From Spirochaetota bacterium (lineage in GTDB: Bacteria > Spirochaetota > Brachyspiria > Brachyspirales > JACRPF01), in NCBI GenBank assembly GCA_016214035.1, contig JACRPF010000014.1, positions 356,244 to 399,539 of the forward strand: DNA of 43,296 nucleotides. The letters are read 5' to 3'. The notes below the pieces were generated by a model. It saw only the letters and a list, made by a program, of their open reading frames with translations. It was not told the DNA's origin and did not search any database. How positions within the stretch are numbered: the first letter of the stretch is position 1; each line of letters starts with the position of its first letter. Shown one piece after another: positions 8,631 to 17,350 of this stretch. A program made the position numbers and the translations under genes.

Positions 8631-8758
8631 CGCATGGATGCGACACAAAATTAAAGAAGGATTTATGCCCGCGCTAACGCCGAGCGCAAGCCGTGTGCAT
8701 GGAAGCACAGGCGAGCGGTGCCACGGATGGCGCATAGCGAGCAATCCATGGAGGGATT
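8631..8758 (+). other. Array of hairpins with A(U/C)GGA hexaloops (possible CsrA-binding RNA or intergenic repeat)
   Basis: Three consecutive five-pair stems each close a six-base loop: TGTGC-ATGGAA-GCACA (8694-8709), GTGCC-ACGGAT-GGCGC (8718-8733, one G-U pair) and AATCC-ATGGAG-GGATT (8743-8758). Spacers of 8-9 bases contain GCGAG. A weaker three-pair stem with loop ATGGAT lies at 8631-8642, and a GGA-less stem GCGCT/AGCGC lies just upstream of the array. Stem sequences differ while loops are conserved. This is how CsrA/RsmA-binding small RNAs look, but a repetitive intergenic element is an equal alternative. No clear promoter or terminator bounds it. Confidence 0.45.
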
Positions 8759-8783
8759 GCGAAAGCGACCACGTGTCATCCGC

Positions 8784-9701
8784 TCAGGCAAGATGCAGTA
8801 CGGTCACCAGAACCCATATCAGTATAAAACTCATGAGCATCGACACATTTGCCGCCATGCCGGTAATACGCGCGTCATAGTCGAGCTTAACACTCATCGG
8901 CAGAAATGCCATCGCCATGGGCAGAAGAACACATACCAGCAGAATGGTTCGCGCGAGCAGCGGGAACGGCAGCAGAAAGAAAAGCAGCAATCCCGCGGCA
9001 AGACCGAAACCGTAGCGAACGGCGATTATATACAGAACCGATTTCAAACGCGAACGATCGAACGAGAAGTCGAGATACAACCCGAGCGTCAGCAGCACCA
9101 GCGCCGCATTCGCCTGAGCGGGAACGGAAATAAAGTCGATGACCGGCGCGGGAAGCCTTATCCCGCTCAGATTCAGCGCGATGGAGACTATATAGGTGAT
9201 AAACGGCGCCGACGAGAGCAGCGCACGAATTATCACCCCCGGCGATATGCCGCGTTTTCCGCCGTCCGCATGAACGGCACCGATAAGATACGCTGTGACG
9301 AACACGGCGAACGCATTACCGAGATCGAACATAGCCGCATGCGCGAGACCCGCAGCACCCCAGATGCCTTCGATAAGCGGGTACCCGAACAGCGCCACAT
9401 TGAATCCTGATGCGCACATGGAAAGATGACCGCGCGTTCGCGCATGATACTTTCTGAGCAGCACGAGCGAGAACAGCCCGAGCGCACTCGCATAGATGAG
9501 CGCAAAACCGGTAAGAAATCCGAGTGTCGGCGTCAGTGTAACGGCGGAAACAGTTTTGAGTATCACCGCAGGCATGGTGACATTAAAAATGACGAGCGAG
9601 AGGGTTTTACCGTCCTCTTCGCGGAGCACCTTCACCCGCTTGAGAATATAGCCGAGCGCAATGAGGCAGAATGAAAGCAGGAACACATGGTGTGCGCGCA
9701 T
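8784..9701 (-). CDS. AEC family (auxin efflux carrier-like) permease
   Basis: A 305-residue integral membrane protein of the AEC/BASS superfamily with about ten hydrophobic helices in two five-helix halves. Halves are split by a hydrophilic stretch near HADGGKRGISPG. Family-typical elements include the LSLVIFNVTMPAVILKTVS segment in the first half and the AALVLLTLGLYLDF segment in the second. Relatives export or exchange small organic acids or amino acids; the substrate cannot be told here. It starts 28 bases after galT on the same strand with a GAGG site, so the two are probably one transcript. Confidence 0.88.
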   Translation of the reverse strand: MRAHHVFLLSFCLIALGYILKRVKVLREEDGKTLSLVIFNVTMPAVILKTVSAVTLTPTLGFLTGFALIYASALGLFSLVLLRKYHARTRGHLSMCASGFNVALFGYPLIEGIWGAAGLAHAAMFDLGNAFAVFVTAYLIGAVHADGGKRGISPGVIIRALLSSAPFITYIVSIALNLSGIRLPAPVIDFISVPAQANAALVLLTLGLYLDFSFDRSRLKSVLYIIAVRYGFGLAAGLLLFFLLPFPLLARTILLVCVLLPMAMAFLPMSVKLDYDARITGMAANVSMLMSFILIWVLVTVLHLA

Positions 9702-9729
9702 ACAAGAGCCTCAATATTATCAGTCAGTC

Positions 9730-10758
9730 TTACAATTCCGGAAGAACAATATCAGCCGATGCGTCGCGCATCTCGGCGGCGGCGACCTCAGGCAGCACGG
9801 TATTGACGAAGAGTCCCCCGGCATATTCCAGCCCGCCTTTGTGTTTGACCTGCGGAATAACGCTGAGATACCAATGAAAATATTCATTCTCACGCTCGTG
9901 ATGCGCCAGCGACTGTATCACATAGTTGAAATCGGGATTACGAAGCAGATTGAACATCTTCGCAAACACAACCTTCATGCATTCAGCCATCGCGGCTATC
10001 TCTCCATCGGTTATCAGCGCGAACGACGGGCTGTGCGATTTCGGCACGATCCAGAAATGATACGGAGACAGGTCAGCATACGGCATGAGACAGATGAACA
10101 TCGCATTTTCAAAGACCACGCGCACCTGTTCATCATCCTCTTTTTTCAGGATATCGCACATAAGGCAGCTGCCGTTCAGGTCGTGATAGCGTTCCCCCTC
10201 CCTGAGCCGGATGTTCGCCTCGAACGGAATTACCGGCAGCCCGTACAACTGTGAGTGTGAATGTTCAAGCGACCCGCCGGCGCGAATTCCCTGATTTTTG
10301 AATACAACGATATGCCGGACCAGATTATTGCGCTGTATCTGCTGATACCGCATCCGGTATGCCGTGAGCAGATAGGTGATTTCAATGGTCGACATGAGCG
10401 CAAGTATCATGTTATGTTTCGGATTATCGATGACTACATCGTGGATTCCGAAGCCTTCTATCTCGTTTCGCAGATGTGAAGTCCGTTTCGTCGGCAGAAC
10501 CGTACGATCAACACTTGAAAAGAGGTTTTCGAGGATACGCACACGCCAGCCGTTCTCTCCGTCAAGTCTGAGCAGTTCCCTGTCTTCAGGTTTTTCATTC
10601 CCCGGACAGAACGGACAATCAGGTTTATGCGCCGGACGTGCAGCCAGAATGGACACATTGTCATGTTCATCCGCCTTAAGATCGCGCGGACGCTTCGCTC
10701 TATTGGGGGCGAATATGACCCAGTCATTGGTTATAACATTTTTTCGAAATACCGACAT
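9730..10758 (-). CDS. galT: Galactose-1-phosphate uridylyltransferase
   Basis: The 342-residue protein has two HIT-like halves. The first half carries the zinc cysteines DCPFC (Cys48, Cys51) and the active-site motif GGSLEHSHSQLYGLP, in which His168 should be the uridylylated nucleophile. The second half has FHWYLSVIPQ. GalT swaps UMP between UDP-glucose and galactose-1-phosphate in the Leloir pathway. The motif reads HSHSQ where E. coli has HPHGQ, which is common in GalT relatives acting on other NDP-sugars, so the substrate is not certain. No galK or galE is adjacent. Confidence 0.87.
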   Translation of the reverse strand: MSVFRKNVITNDWVIFAPNRAKRPRDLKADEHDNVSILAARPAHKPDCPFCPGNEKPEDRELLRLDGENGWRVRILENLFSSVDRTVLPTKRTSHLRNEIEGFGIHDVVIDNPKHNMILALMSTIEITYLLTAYRMRYQQIQRNNLVRHIVVFKNQGIRAGGSLEHSHSQLYGLPVIPFEANIRLREGERYHDLNGSCLMCDILKKEDDEQVRVVFENAMFICLMPYADLSPYHFWIVPKSHSPSFALITDGEIAAMAECMKVVFAKMFNLLRNPDFNYVIQSLAHHERENEYFHWYLSVIPQVKHKGGLEYAGGLFVNTVLPEVAAAEMRDASADIVLPEL

Positions 10759-10776
10759 GTGTCTCTCTTATATTGT

Positions 10777-10804
10777 ACTATACATATCATACACGTTTTG
10801 TCAA
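10777..10804 (-). promoter_or_regulatory. Promoter of galT-permease operon
   Basis: On the minus strand, TTGACA (10799-10804) and TATAGT (10777-10782) are separated by 16 bases, about 20 bases before the galT start. An AGAGAG ribosome site precedes the ATG. Confidence 0.7.
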
Positions 10805-10834
10805 CAAATGCGCATACCTGCCCCATGCATATTG

Positions 10835-10862
10835 TTGAAAAAAACATCTATTACTGTACAAT
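10835..10862 (+). promoter_or_regulatory. Promoter of nadE, very close to the start codon
   Basis: TTGAAA (10835-10840) and TACAAT (10857-10862) are separated by 16 bases. The -10 box ends only 7 bases before the nadE ATG at 10870, so transcription would begin at or next to the start codon. No Shine-Dalgarno sequence is present. Confidence 0.5.
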
Positions 10863-10869
10863 CCGGCGT

Positions 10870-12546
10870 ATGAAATTATTCATTGCGCAGCTGAATCCTG
10901 TCGTCGGCGACATTAACGGCAATTTCGGAAAGATCATGCATGCCGCCCGGACGGCAGACGCGGAACAGGCCGATCTCATCATCACACCGGAGCTGTGTCT
11001 CACCGGTTATCCCCCGCTCGATCTTCTTGAACGCACCGATTTTCTCGACACATCCGACACCTTCATCAGTTATCTGAAAAAAGAGCTTCCGAAAGACCGC
11101 ATGACCATTGTCGGGGCGCCGTTCCGGGAACTCATCGACAACGAAACAAGGCTTTTCTCCGCTGCATATGTATTCCATAACGGCCATATCGTCGATGTGA
11201 TAAAAAAGACGCTGCTGCCCACGTATGACGTATTCGATGAAGCCAGATATTTCACCACGAACAACGAACCGCCGCGTGTCATCACGCTCGGCAGGGAAAA
11301 GATCGGCATCACCATCTGCGAAGACATCTGGAACGATGAACTGTTCGCAAAGACGAGACGATACCAGAAGAATCCGCTTGCCGAACTGATGAAAAAAAAA
11401 CCGACGATTGTGGTAAATATCAGCGCCTCACCGTGGGAATCGGGGAAGCACTTGTATCGGCGAGACATGATAGTCCACGCGACAAAGCGATGGAAGACGA
11501 CACTTGTCTATGTCAACCAGACCGGCGCCAATGACGCGCTGATATTCGACGGCCGCTCGATGATAGTCCGTGAAGGCCGCATACTCTGGGCCGGCCCGCA
11601 CTATGAACCCTGTCTTGAATCATTCGATCTCATGCATTACAAGAAACGGCCTCCGGTTGATGTTACAAAAACCGGCGACCTGTTTCTGGCGCTGACACTC
11701 GGCATCAAAGATTATTTTGCCAAACAGGGATTCACCAAAGCGGTGATAGGTCTTTCCGGCGGCATCGATAGCGCACTGGTCGCCGTGCTCGCGGTACATG
11801 CGCTCGGCAAGGATAACGTCCTCGGCGTCCTCATGCCGAGTGAGTTCTCATCCGGCCATTCTATATCCGACGCCGAATTCCTCGCGGCCAATCTCGGCAT
11901 ACAAACGCTCGTACTGCCGATACAATCACCGTTCGAATCGATGAAAGCGCTTCTGCGTACGCAGATTGCATCGAGCACGCTTCCCGACGCAATGAAAGAA
12001 AAGATAACAGCAGATGATGTAACCGAGGAAAATATCCAGTCGCGCGTCCGCGGCATGCTCCTCATGGCATTATCCAACAAATACGGATATCTGATGCTTG
12101 CCACGGGCAACAAATCGGAAATGTCCACCGGCTATGCTACGCTCTACGGCGACCTCTGCGGAGCGCTCGCGCCGCTCGGCGATGTCTTCAAGACTGATGT
12201 GTACACGTTGTCGGAATACGTCAATGCTTCCTATGGGCGCTGCATTCCCGACAACATCATTACCAAAGCTCCGTCGGCGGAACTGCGTCCGAACCAGAAA
12301 GACCAGGACACGCTGCCGCCATACGAAATACTCGATGGAATTCTGCGCGCGTATCTGGAAGAAGGACTCCCCTTCGATGATATCATCGAAAAGTTCAATA
12401 AAACCACCGCGACGTGGGTCATCAGGACATTGCACCAGAACGAATACAAGCGACGGCAGGCTCCGCTGATACTGAAAACGAGCAAGAAATCACTCCGGCC
12501 GGGACGATATTTCCCCATCGTACAGAAATATCACCGTCATTTCTGA
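10870..12546 (+). CDS. nadE: Glutamine-dependent NAD+ synthetase
   Basis: The 558-residue two-domain enzyme makes NAD+ from deamido-NAD+, ATP and glutamine. The N-terminal nitrilase-type glutaminase domain has the catalytic triad Glu41 (TPELCLTGYPP), Lys113 (KKTLLP) and Cys150 (ITICEDIWND). The C-terminal synthetase domain has the PP-loop SGGIDS (296-301), ATGNKSEMSTGYATLYGD and the C-terminal NEYKRRQAPLILK. The length is that of the bacterial two-domain type. The ATG at 10870 fits the MKLFIAQLNPVVGD family start; the upstream open frame is spurious. Confidence 0.96.
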   Translation: MKLFIAQLNPVVGDINGNFGKIMHAARTADAEQADLIITPELCLTGYPPLDLLERTDFLDTSDTFISYLKKELPKDRMTIVGAPFRELIDNETRLFSAAYVFHNGHIVDVIKKTLLPTYDVFDEARYFTTNNEPPRVITLGREKIGITICEDIWNDELFAKTRRYQKNPLAELMKKKPTIVVNISASPWESGKHLYRRDMIVHATKRWKTTLVYVNQTGANDALIFDGRSMIVREGRILWAGPHYEPCLESFDLMHYKKRPPVDVTKTGDLFLALTLGIKDYFAKQGFTKAVIGLSGGIDSALVAVLAVHALGKDNVLGVLMPSEFSSGHSISDAEFLAANLGIQTLVLPIQSPFESMKALLRTQIASSTLPDAMKEKITADDVTEENIQSRVRGMLLMALSNKYGYLMLATGNKSEMSTGYATLYGDLCGALAPLGDVFKTDVYTLSEYVNASYGRCIPDNIITKAPSAELRPNQKDQDTLPPYEILDGILRAYLEEGLPFDDIIEKFNKTTATWVIRTLHQNEYKRRQAPLILKTSKKSLRPGRYFPIVQKYHRHF

Positions 12547-12568
12547 AGTATTTTTTCCAGTTAACATA

Positions 12569-12596
12569 TTGACATTCTTCATCGTTTCAATAGTAT
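12569..12596 (+). promoter_or_regulatory. Promoter of the adenylate cyclase operon
   Basis: A perfect TTGACA (12569-12574) is followed after 16 bases by TAGTAT (12591-12596), with TATAGT overlapping at 12594. GGAGGA at 12613-12618 is the ribosome site for the ATG at 12625. Confidence 0.65.
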
Positions 12597-12624
12597 AGTG
12601 GCATCTCTTTCCGGAGGATATGTC

Positions 12625-14130
12625 ATGTCGACATCGTATAAGGACCCGCTGTATTCGTTTTCCACCGCCATTCTTCGCATCGTCGACCGCGTATCATTTC
12701 TGAAAAAGCTTTTCAGTATGCTGCTCGGCATAAAAGCAAAGCTCATCACCGCAGCTGTCGGACTCATACTCGTGGTAACCATGGTGTTAAGCTCGCTCCT
12801 GCTCATGATTCAATACAACGGACTCATCGTTAAAACCGATGAAACCTGCAAAGCGACAGCCATCGGCCTTTCAAGCATCGCCATCGAAGGTATCACGCAG
12901 AACAAACGCGGCATCGTGAGCGATTACGTGAACAACCTCAAAGGCAGCGGCATCAGCGGGCTGAATTCCGTCTACGTCGTCGAATATATGATAGAAAAAT
13001 CCGGTGATGAAAAGAAAGCTGTCGGCGGCACGATTATCGCCCATTCAGATCCGCAGCGCATGAACGCGGCCGTCCCTAAGAATATATTCAACCAGATAAC
13101 GCTTATCAGGGAATTCGATAAAAAGATCGCGGTGGAGGATGGTGAGCGGTATTACCTCTATACCTATCCCATCGATTGGAAAGTAATCCTGAAGGGCAAG
13201 GATCGCACCGCAACGCTCGGCGCCATCCGTCTCAAGTTCGTCGAGAAAGAAGTGCTTGCCGTGTTTTATCAATCCCGCAACGTCGTCATCATCGTGACGC
13301 TCATCGTTCTTGCCGCGGGTATCTTTCTCATGTATATGCTCGGTTCATTCATTGTCCGGCCGATACTCATTCTTTCAGAAGGTGTTTCCGCGGTAAAAGA
13401 CGGCGACCTCACCGTGCATCTCGATATTAAATCCGTTGATGAGGTCGGCCGACTCTCGGAAAGCTTCAATGAAATGACGGCGCATCTGCGTGAAAAACTG
13501 CAGATGCAGAAATTCGTTTCGAGTTCAACGGTTGAAATGATAAAGAAAGCGGGCTCAAAACACGCCGAAGTCGTACGCAAGGGCGAGCGTAAACGTATCA
13601 CGGTATTCTTTTCAGACATCAGGGGATTCACTTCATTCAGTGAAAAACGCTCTCCGGAAGATGTCGTTATCATGCTCAACCACTACCTTGACCTGCAGAC
13701 AAAAATACTCCAGAAACACGGCGGCGATATCGATAAATACGTCGGCGATGAGATCATGGCTACGTTTCAGGGCGACAACATGGGTGTCAATGCGATACGA
13801 GCCGCAATCGAGATACAAAAGGCCATGGGCGCTGAGATAAAAAAGAACAAGGAAGCGAAAGCGGCCATAGCCGTCGGCATCGGCATCAATACCGGCGAAG
13901 CGGTCGTTGGCGCCATGGGCTCGAGCAACCGGATGGATTTTACCGCAATCGGCGATACCGTAAACACGGCGGCACGTCTCTGCTCCGCCGCGGCTAAAGG
14001 CGAGATAATAGTGACCGCCGCGGCGCGCGAAGCCGTTCCCGCGAAAATAAAAACCATAAATTTCATAAAAACGGAACCGCTCACGGTAAAAAATAAAAGC
14101 GAGGCTATCGATGTCTTCAAAGTCAAATAG
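12625..14130 (+). CDS. Membrane-bound class III adenylate cyclase with HAMP domain
   Basis: The 501-residue protein makes cAMP from ATP. Two membrane helices (about residues 38-61 and 214-238) flank an extracytoplasmic sensor region. A HAMP linker follows (about 238-295), then a class III cyclase domain (about 320-495). Catalytic features are the metal aspartates Asp331 (FFSDIRGFTSF) and Asp375 (KYVGDEIMATF), the adenine-selecting Lys371, and the transition-state residues Asn447 and Arg451 (AIGDTVNTAARL). All key residues are present. Its stop lies 20 bases inside the next gene, so the signal sensed may be linked to the TPR lipoprotein and AraC regulator that follow. Confidence 0.93.
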   Translation: MSTSYKDPLYSFSTAILRIVDRVSFLKKLFSMLLGIKAKLITAAVGLILVVTMVLSSLLLMIQYNGLIVKTDETCKATAIGLSSIAIEGITQNKRGIVSDYVNNLKGSGISGLNSVYVVEYMIEKSGDEKKAVGGTIIAHSDPQRMNAAVPKNIFNQITLIREFDKKIAVEDGERYYLYTYPIDWKVILKGKDRTATLGAIRLKFVEKEVLAVFYQSRNVVIIVTLIVLAAGIFLMYMLGSFIVRPILILSEGVSAVKDGDLTVHLDIKSVDEVGRLSESFNEMTAHLREKLQMQKFVSSSTVEMIKKAGSKHAEVVRKGERKRITVFFSDIRGFTSFSEKRSPEDVVIMLNHYLDLQTKILQKHGGDIDKYVGDEIMATFQGDNMGVNAIRAAIEIQKAMGAEIKKNKEAKAAIAVGIGINTGEAVVGAMGSSNRMDFTAIGDTVNTAARLCSAAAKGEIIVTAAAREAVPAKIKTINFIKTEPLTVKNKSEAIDVFKVK

Positions 14131-15178
14131 CGCTATCAGACTCGGTGCTGCCCTCGGGGCGTTTATCGTCTGCATATCCTGCGCATGGGATGCCGGATTC
14201 ACCGTTGACGACAAAGTAAGTTTTCTGCTGGAAAAAAGTACGCGCACATCGGAGCTTGCGGCTGACGCTCCGGCACGCCTCATCGAATCGCGCGACTATA
14301 TCCTTCGCGCCATGAGCTTCGACCCGCAGGACAGTGATGTCAAAAATGCGCTTGCGGCCATCGAGTCAAGTATCGTGGCGCGGAAACGCTCCGAGCACTA
14401 TACAGCCAAAACGCTGATCGCACGAAAAACATATCTTGACGCCGCCATCCGCCTCAACAATGCGCGCGCACTGCGGTTCCCCGACAAACCGGAGGACACA
14501 ACCGACAAAAGCGTAACCGCATCGCTTGACTCGATCCGCCCCATGCTGCAGAAGGAAATCGACGCGCAATTGAAAAGCGCGGAGAAAAAGCTTGCCGCCA
14601 AGGACATATCTGCCGCGTATGATATGTACCGCCGCGTCCTCAGAGCGGACCCCGGCAACGCGACAGCGCAGCAGAAAATGGCGCAGCGCGAGGACCAGCG
14701 TAATGCCGAAGCGGCAAAGCTCGCCGATTCCGGCCGCAAAGAATACGACCGCGGCAACTTTGACGGTGCGCTGAGACTGCTCAAACAGTCATACGCGATA
14801 AAAAAGGATATTGCCACGGCCGATCTCATCTCGCGCATCAGCACCGTTCAGATGAACCGGAAATATTCGGCCGAGGCTGAAAATTACCGCGCAAAGGGCA
14901 ATTATCTGGATGCGCTCAGGATGTATCGCCGTTGTAAAACGAACGACCCGCAGAACATCGCCTACGACACGCAGCTGCAGGCGCTTACCAGAAATCTGAT
15001 GCCGTCGCTTGACGGGTGGCTTGCGGGCGGTATCGCCAAATACAATGAAAGCGACTTCGAATCGGCTATTGAACTTTTCGAAAAAGTGGTTATGGTCGAC
15101 GATACATTTAAAGACACGCGCAGTTATCTCGACCGCAGCCGCCAGAAACTTGAAGCAGCGTTGAAAGCGGCGCAGTGA
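14111..15178 (+). CDS. TPR-repeat protein, probable lipoprotein
   Basis: A 355-residue protein with an N-terminal hydrophobic segment ending in a lipobox-like CISC (cleavage before the Cys near residue 24), which suggests lipid anchoring. The mature part is almost all helical with TPR-like pairs, for example AYDMYRRVLRADPGNATAQQ, ALRLLKQSYAIKK, ALRMYRRCKTNDPQNIAYD and AIELFEKVVMVDDTFKD. TPR proteins act as binding scaffolds; no catalytic domain is seen. It overlaps the cyclase gene by 20 bases and the next regulator gene by four bases, so the three genes form one operon. Confidence 0.85.
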   Translation: MSSKSNSAIRLGAALGAFIVCISCAWDAGFTVDDKVSFLLEKSTRTSELAADAPARLIESRDYILRAMSFDPQDSDVKNALAAIESSIVARKRSEHYTAKTLIARKTYLDAAIRLNNARALRFPDKPEDTTDKSVTASLDSIRPMLQKEIDAQLKSAEKKLAAKDISAAYDMYRRVLRADPGNATAQQKMAQREDQRNAEAAKLADSGRKEYDRGNFDGALRLLKQSYAIKKDIATADLISRISTVQMNRKYSAEAENYRAKGNYLDALRMYRRCKTNDPQNIAYDTQLQALTRNLMPSLDGWLAGGIAKYNESDFESAIELFEKVVMVDDTFKDTRSYLDRSRQKLEAALKAAQ

Positions 15179-16083
15179 AACGCACTACGCAGACAGCCGT
15201 ATCCCCCCTCACGCTGCTCTGGGCATCGCGCTACGAATACAAAGCTGTGCTTAAGACGCATCGTCACCGGATATGCAATCAGCTCTTCTACATAATTTCC
15301 GGCAGCGGTTATTTTACGCTCGGCGGAAAACACTATCCGTTCACCGCAGGCGATTTATTCATCGCCCGCAACGGCATCGCACACGGCCTGATGCCGAAAG
15401 GCTCCGCCGCAGTGCAGACCATCGAAGCCAAATTCGATATACACGAAAACCGGCTGCTCGCCGCGCTCCGTCATTCATCGGGATATTTCCATGACACCAC
15501 ATCGTTTGCCGCGCAGCCGCTTACCATGATGCACGATGAAGGCATGCGCCGCAATGAGTTTTACCGTGAGATTGCCGTCCATACGCTTTCGGCGCTGTTG
15601 TATCGTCTGTTGCGCAGCACGACAGAGGACCAGCGTCCTGCCGGCGACGTGAACGATATCGCGTTCGACCCTACCGTACAGGCCGTCATTGACTATTTGG
15701 ATAAAAATATCACAAGCCACCTGTCGCTTGCCGCTACCGCATCGGCAACAGGTTATTCCACGCGTCATGTGAGCGCACACTTCAAACGCATCACGGGCAT
15801 GACGGTGTTTGATTATGTGAAACACATGCGCATCGCCGCGGCAAAACAGCTCATACGTACCACACAGCTCCCGTTCGAGGATATAGCCGCGAAAACCGGC
15901 TTTGAAAACGTGCAGCATTTCAACCGTATCTTCAAGGCGGTCACCGGAGTACCGCCGGGCAAATGGCGTTCCCGCGAACGTGACGGTATACGCAAGGACA
16001 TCATGTTCGAACCAGCCGCGCTTACGGCAGTCAAAGGGGATTATATGAAGCCCGATGAAAGGACACGAACCCGGAAACATTGA
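15175..16083 (+). CDS. AraC family transcriptional regulator
   Basis: A 302-residue regulator with an N-terminal cupin (about 15-110, including SGSGYFTLGGKHYPFTAGD) and a C-terminal AraC DNA-binding domain (about 160-265). Its helix-turn-helix motifs lie around LSLAATASATGYSTRHVSAH and FEDIAAKTGFENVQHFNRIF. The tail of about 35 residues past the domain is basic. The GTG start overlaps the preceding stop (GTGA), giving translational coupling. It converges on the URO-D gene with a 27-base gap and may regulate it or sugar genes. Confidence 0.9.
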   Translation: MKRTTQTAVSPLTLLWASRYEYKAVLKTHRHRICNQLFYIISGSGYFTLGGKHYPFTAGDLFIARNGIAHGLMPKGSAAVQTIEAKFDIHENRLLAALRHSSGYFHDTTSFAAQPLTMMHDEGMRRNEFYREIAVHTLSALLYRLLRSTTEDQRPAGDVNDIAFDPTVQAVIDYLDKNITSHLSLAATASATGYSTRHVSAHFKRITGMTVFDYVKHMRIAAAKQLIRTTQLPFEDIAAKTGFENVQHFNRIFKAVTGVPPGKWRSRERDGIRKDIMFEPAALTAVKGDYMKPDERTRTRKH

Positions 16084-16110
16084 TATTTCTACCGTAACCG
16101 TTTGATGCCG

Positions 16111-17247
16111 TTAACCTATCCCGATAATTTCTCCCGCTCTCCGGACATAGTACCTATAATTCTCAAGCGGTGTCCCGTTCGGAATGCGATGATCAAGAGC
16201 GATTATCGCGCCTCCGGTCTTCATGAGCGGCGGTATCTTCGCTTCAAGTTCGCGATCGATTGCCGCTTTCCCTTCACGAAGCACATATTTATTGATGCCG
16301 CCCTCAAGCGCCAGCCGTGTCCCGTACTTCTGCCGTATCGAGGCAACATCCATACCCGCTTCCGGCTCGCACGGTGAAAAGAGATTTATTCCGGCGTCGA
16401 TGAGATTGTCGAGGATAGGATTGCAGTCGCCGTCGCTGTCGATGAAGAACAGACGCGCACCGCGGTCGCGGAGCATGTCCCATATCCTCCGGTAGTACGG
16501 TTTGATGAATTCATCCACCTGTTTCGGCCCCCACATCGGCCCGCTTTTACCCGCCATGTCTTCATGCACGCACAGCATGTCGATGACTGTATCTTTCGTA
16601 ACCGCATCGAACACGCGGCAGGCGGTATCTGCGATAGTGGAAAGTATCTCGTGCACAAGCTCCGGCTGCGTATATCCGGCGACAGCGGCCTCTTCATCAC
16701 CGAGCAGTATGCGCACTTCATCGAACCCGCCGGGGATGTCGGCGGTTATAACGCATCCGTCAGCGATATTTTTTGCAGCACGCTCTTGTATATTACCCGG
16801 CATACGTCCGGGATTGAACTCATAATGCTTTTTTACTCTGAGCCAGTCATCCATATTCTTTACCGGATGCTCCATCGGCAGCGGAAGCGTTGAACTGCCC
16901 TTGATGAGTTTCTGCTTAGTGCCGCGTGCATCACGAAAGACAATATGGTTGTCGTTTTCTTCGATCATCTCAGATCTGTCTTCGCCGACATACCCGGTTG
17001 CAGCACCAACGCCTCTCGTGAACGCCTCACGGTAGCGGAACGCGGACAGATCGAGTTCGGATGCCGTCGCGCCCTGTGCCATCCATTCTTCTTTGAGCCC
17101 TACCAGCGGACCGAAAATCTCTCTGAACATGAGCGGTCCGTCCGCACGAAACGTCATATAATCCAGATATGCATCGCGCCGGACAGACATTGTTCTCTGT
17201 ATCGCAAGTTTCCGGTGTTCAGCCATGACATGCTGCATGATGCTCAT
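16111..17247 (-). CDS. Uroporphyrinogen decarboxylase (URO-D) superfamily protein, probably not HemE
   Basis: The 378 residues match the large family of URO-D fold proteins that includes corrinoid methyltransferases (MtaA/CmuA-like) and many uncharacterised members near carbohydrate genes. Family features are FGPLVGLKEEWMAQGATASE near the N-terminus, the C-terminal half with RLFFIDSDGDCNPILDNLID and ALEGGINKYVLREG, and the closing LDHRIPNGTPLENYRYYV. It does not look like the heme enzyme HemE. The start at 17247 is chosen because GGAG lies six bases upstream. An upstream ATG at 17319 gives a longer frame without family similarity. The substrate is unknown. Confidence 0.82.
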   Translation of the reverse strand: MSIMQHVMAEHRKLAIQRTMSVRRDAYLDYMTFRADGPLMFREIFGPLVGLKEEWMAQGATASELDLSAFRYREAFTRGVGAATGYVGEDRSEMIEENDNHIVFRDARGTKQKLIKGSSTLPLPMEHPVKNMDDWLRVKKHYEFNPGRMPGNIQERAAKNIADGCVITADIPGGFDEVRILLGDEEAAVAGYTQPELVHEILSTIADTACRVFDAVTKDTVIDMLCVHEDMAGKSGPMWGPKQVDEFIKPYYRRIWDMLRDRGARLFFIDSDGDCNPILDNLIDAGINLFSPCEPEAGMDVASIRQKYGTRLALEGGINKYVLREGKAAIDRELEAKIPPLMKTGGAIIALDHRIPNGTPLENYRYYVRRAGEIIGIG

Positions 17248-17350
17248 GTGTGTCTCCATGTGTAACGAATGAATATAACGTACACATGACCGAGTTCGGC
17301 GCATATGGAGAATGCGCAAATCGATATGGACGAAATGACGCGAAGCCGGC

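Noticed and set aside
8718-9410. Plus-strand reading frame of 230 residues opposite the permease gene
   Set aside because: Its composition is almost all Arg, Glu, Gln and Asn with no domain, as expected for the antisense of a hydrophobic protein.
10627-10869. Longer nadE with 81 extra residues
   Set aside because: The extra part is antisense to galT and crosses both promoters; the family start is at 10870.
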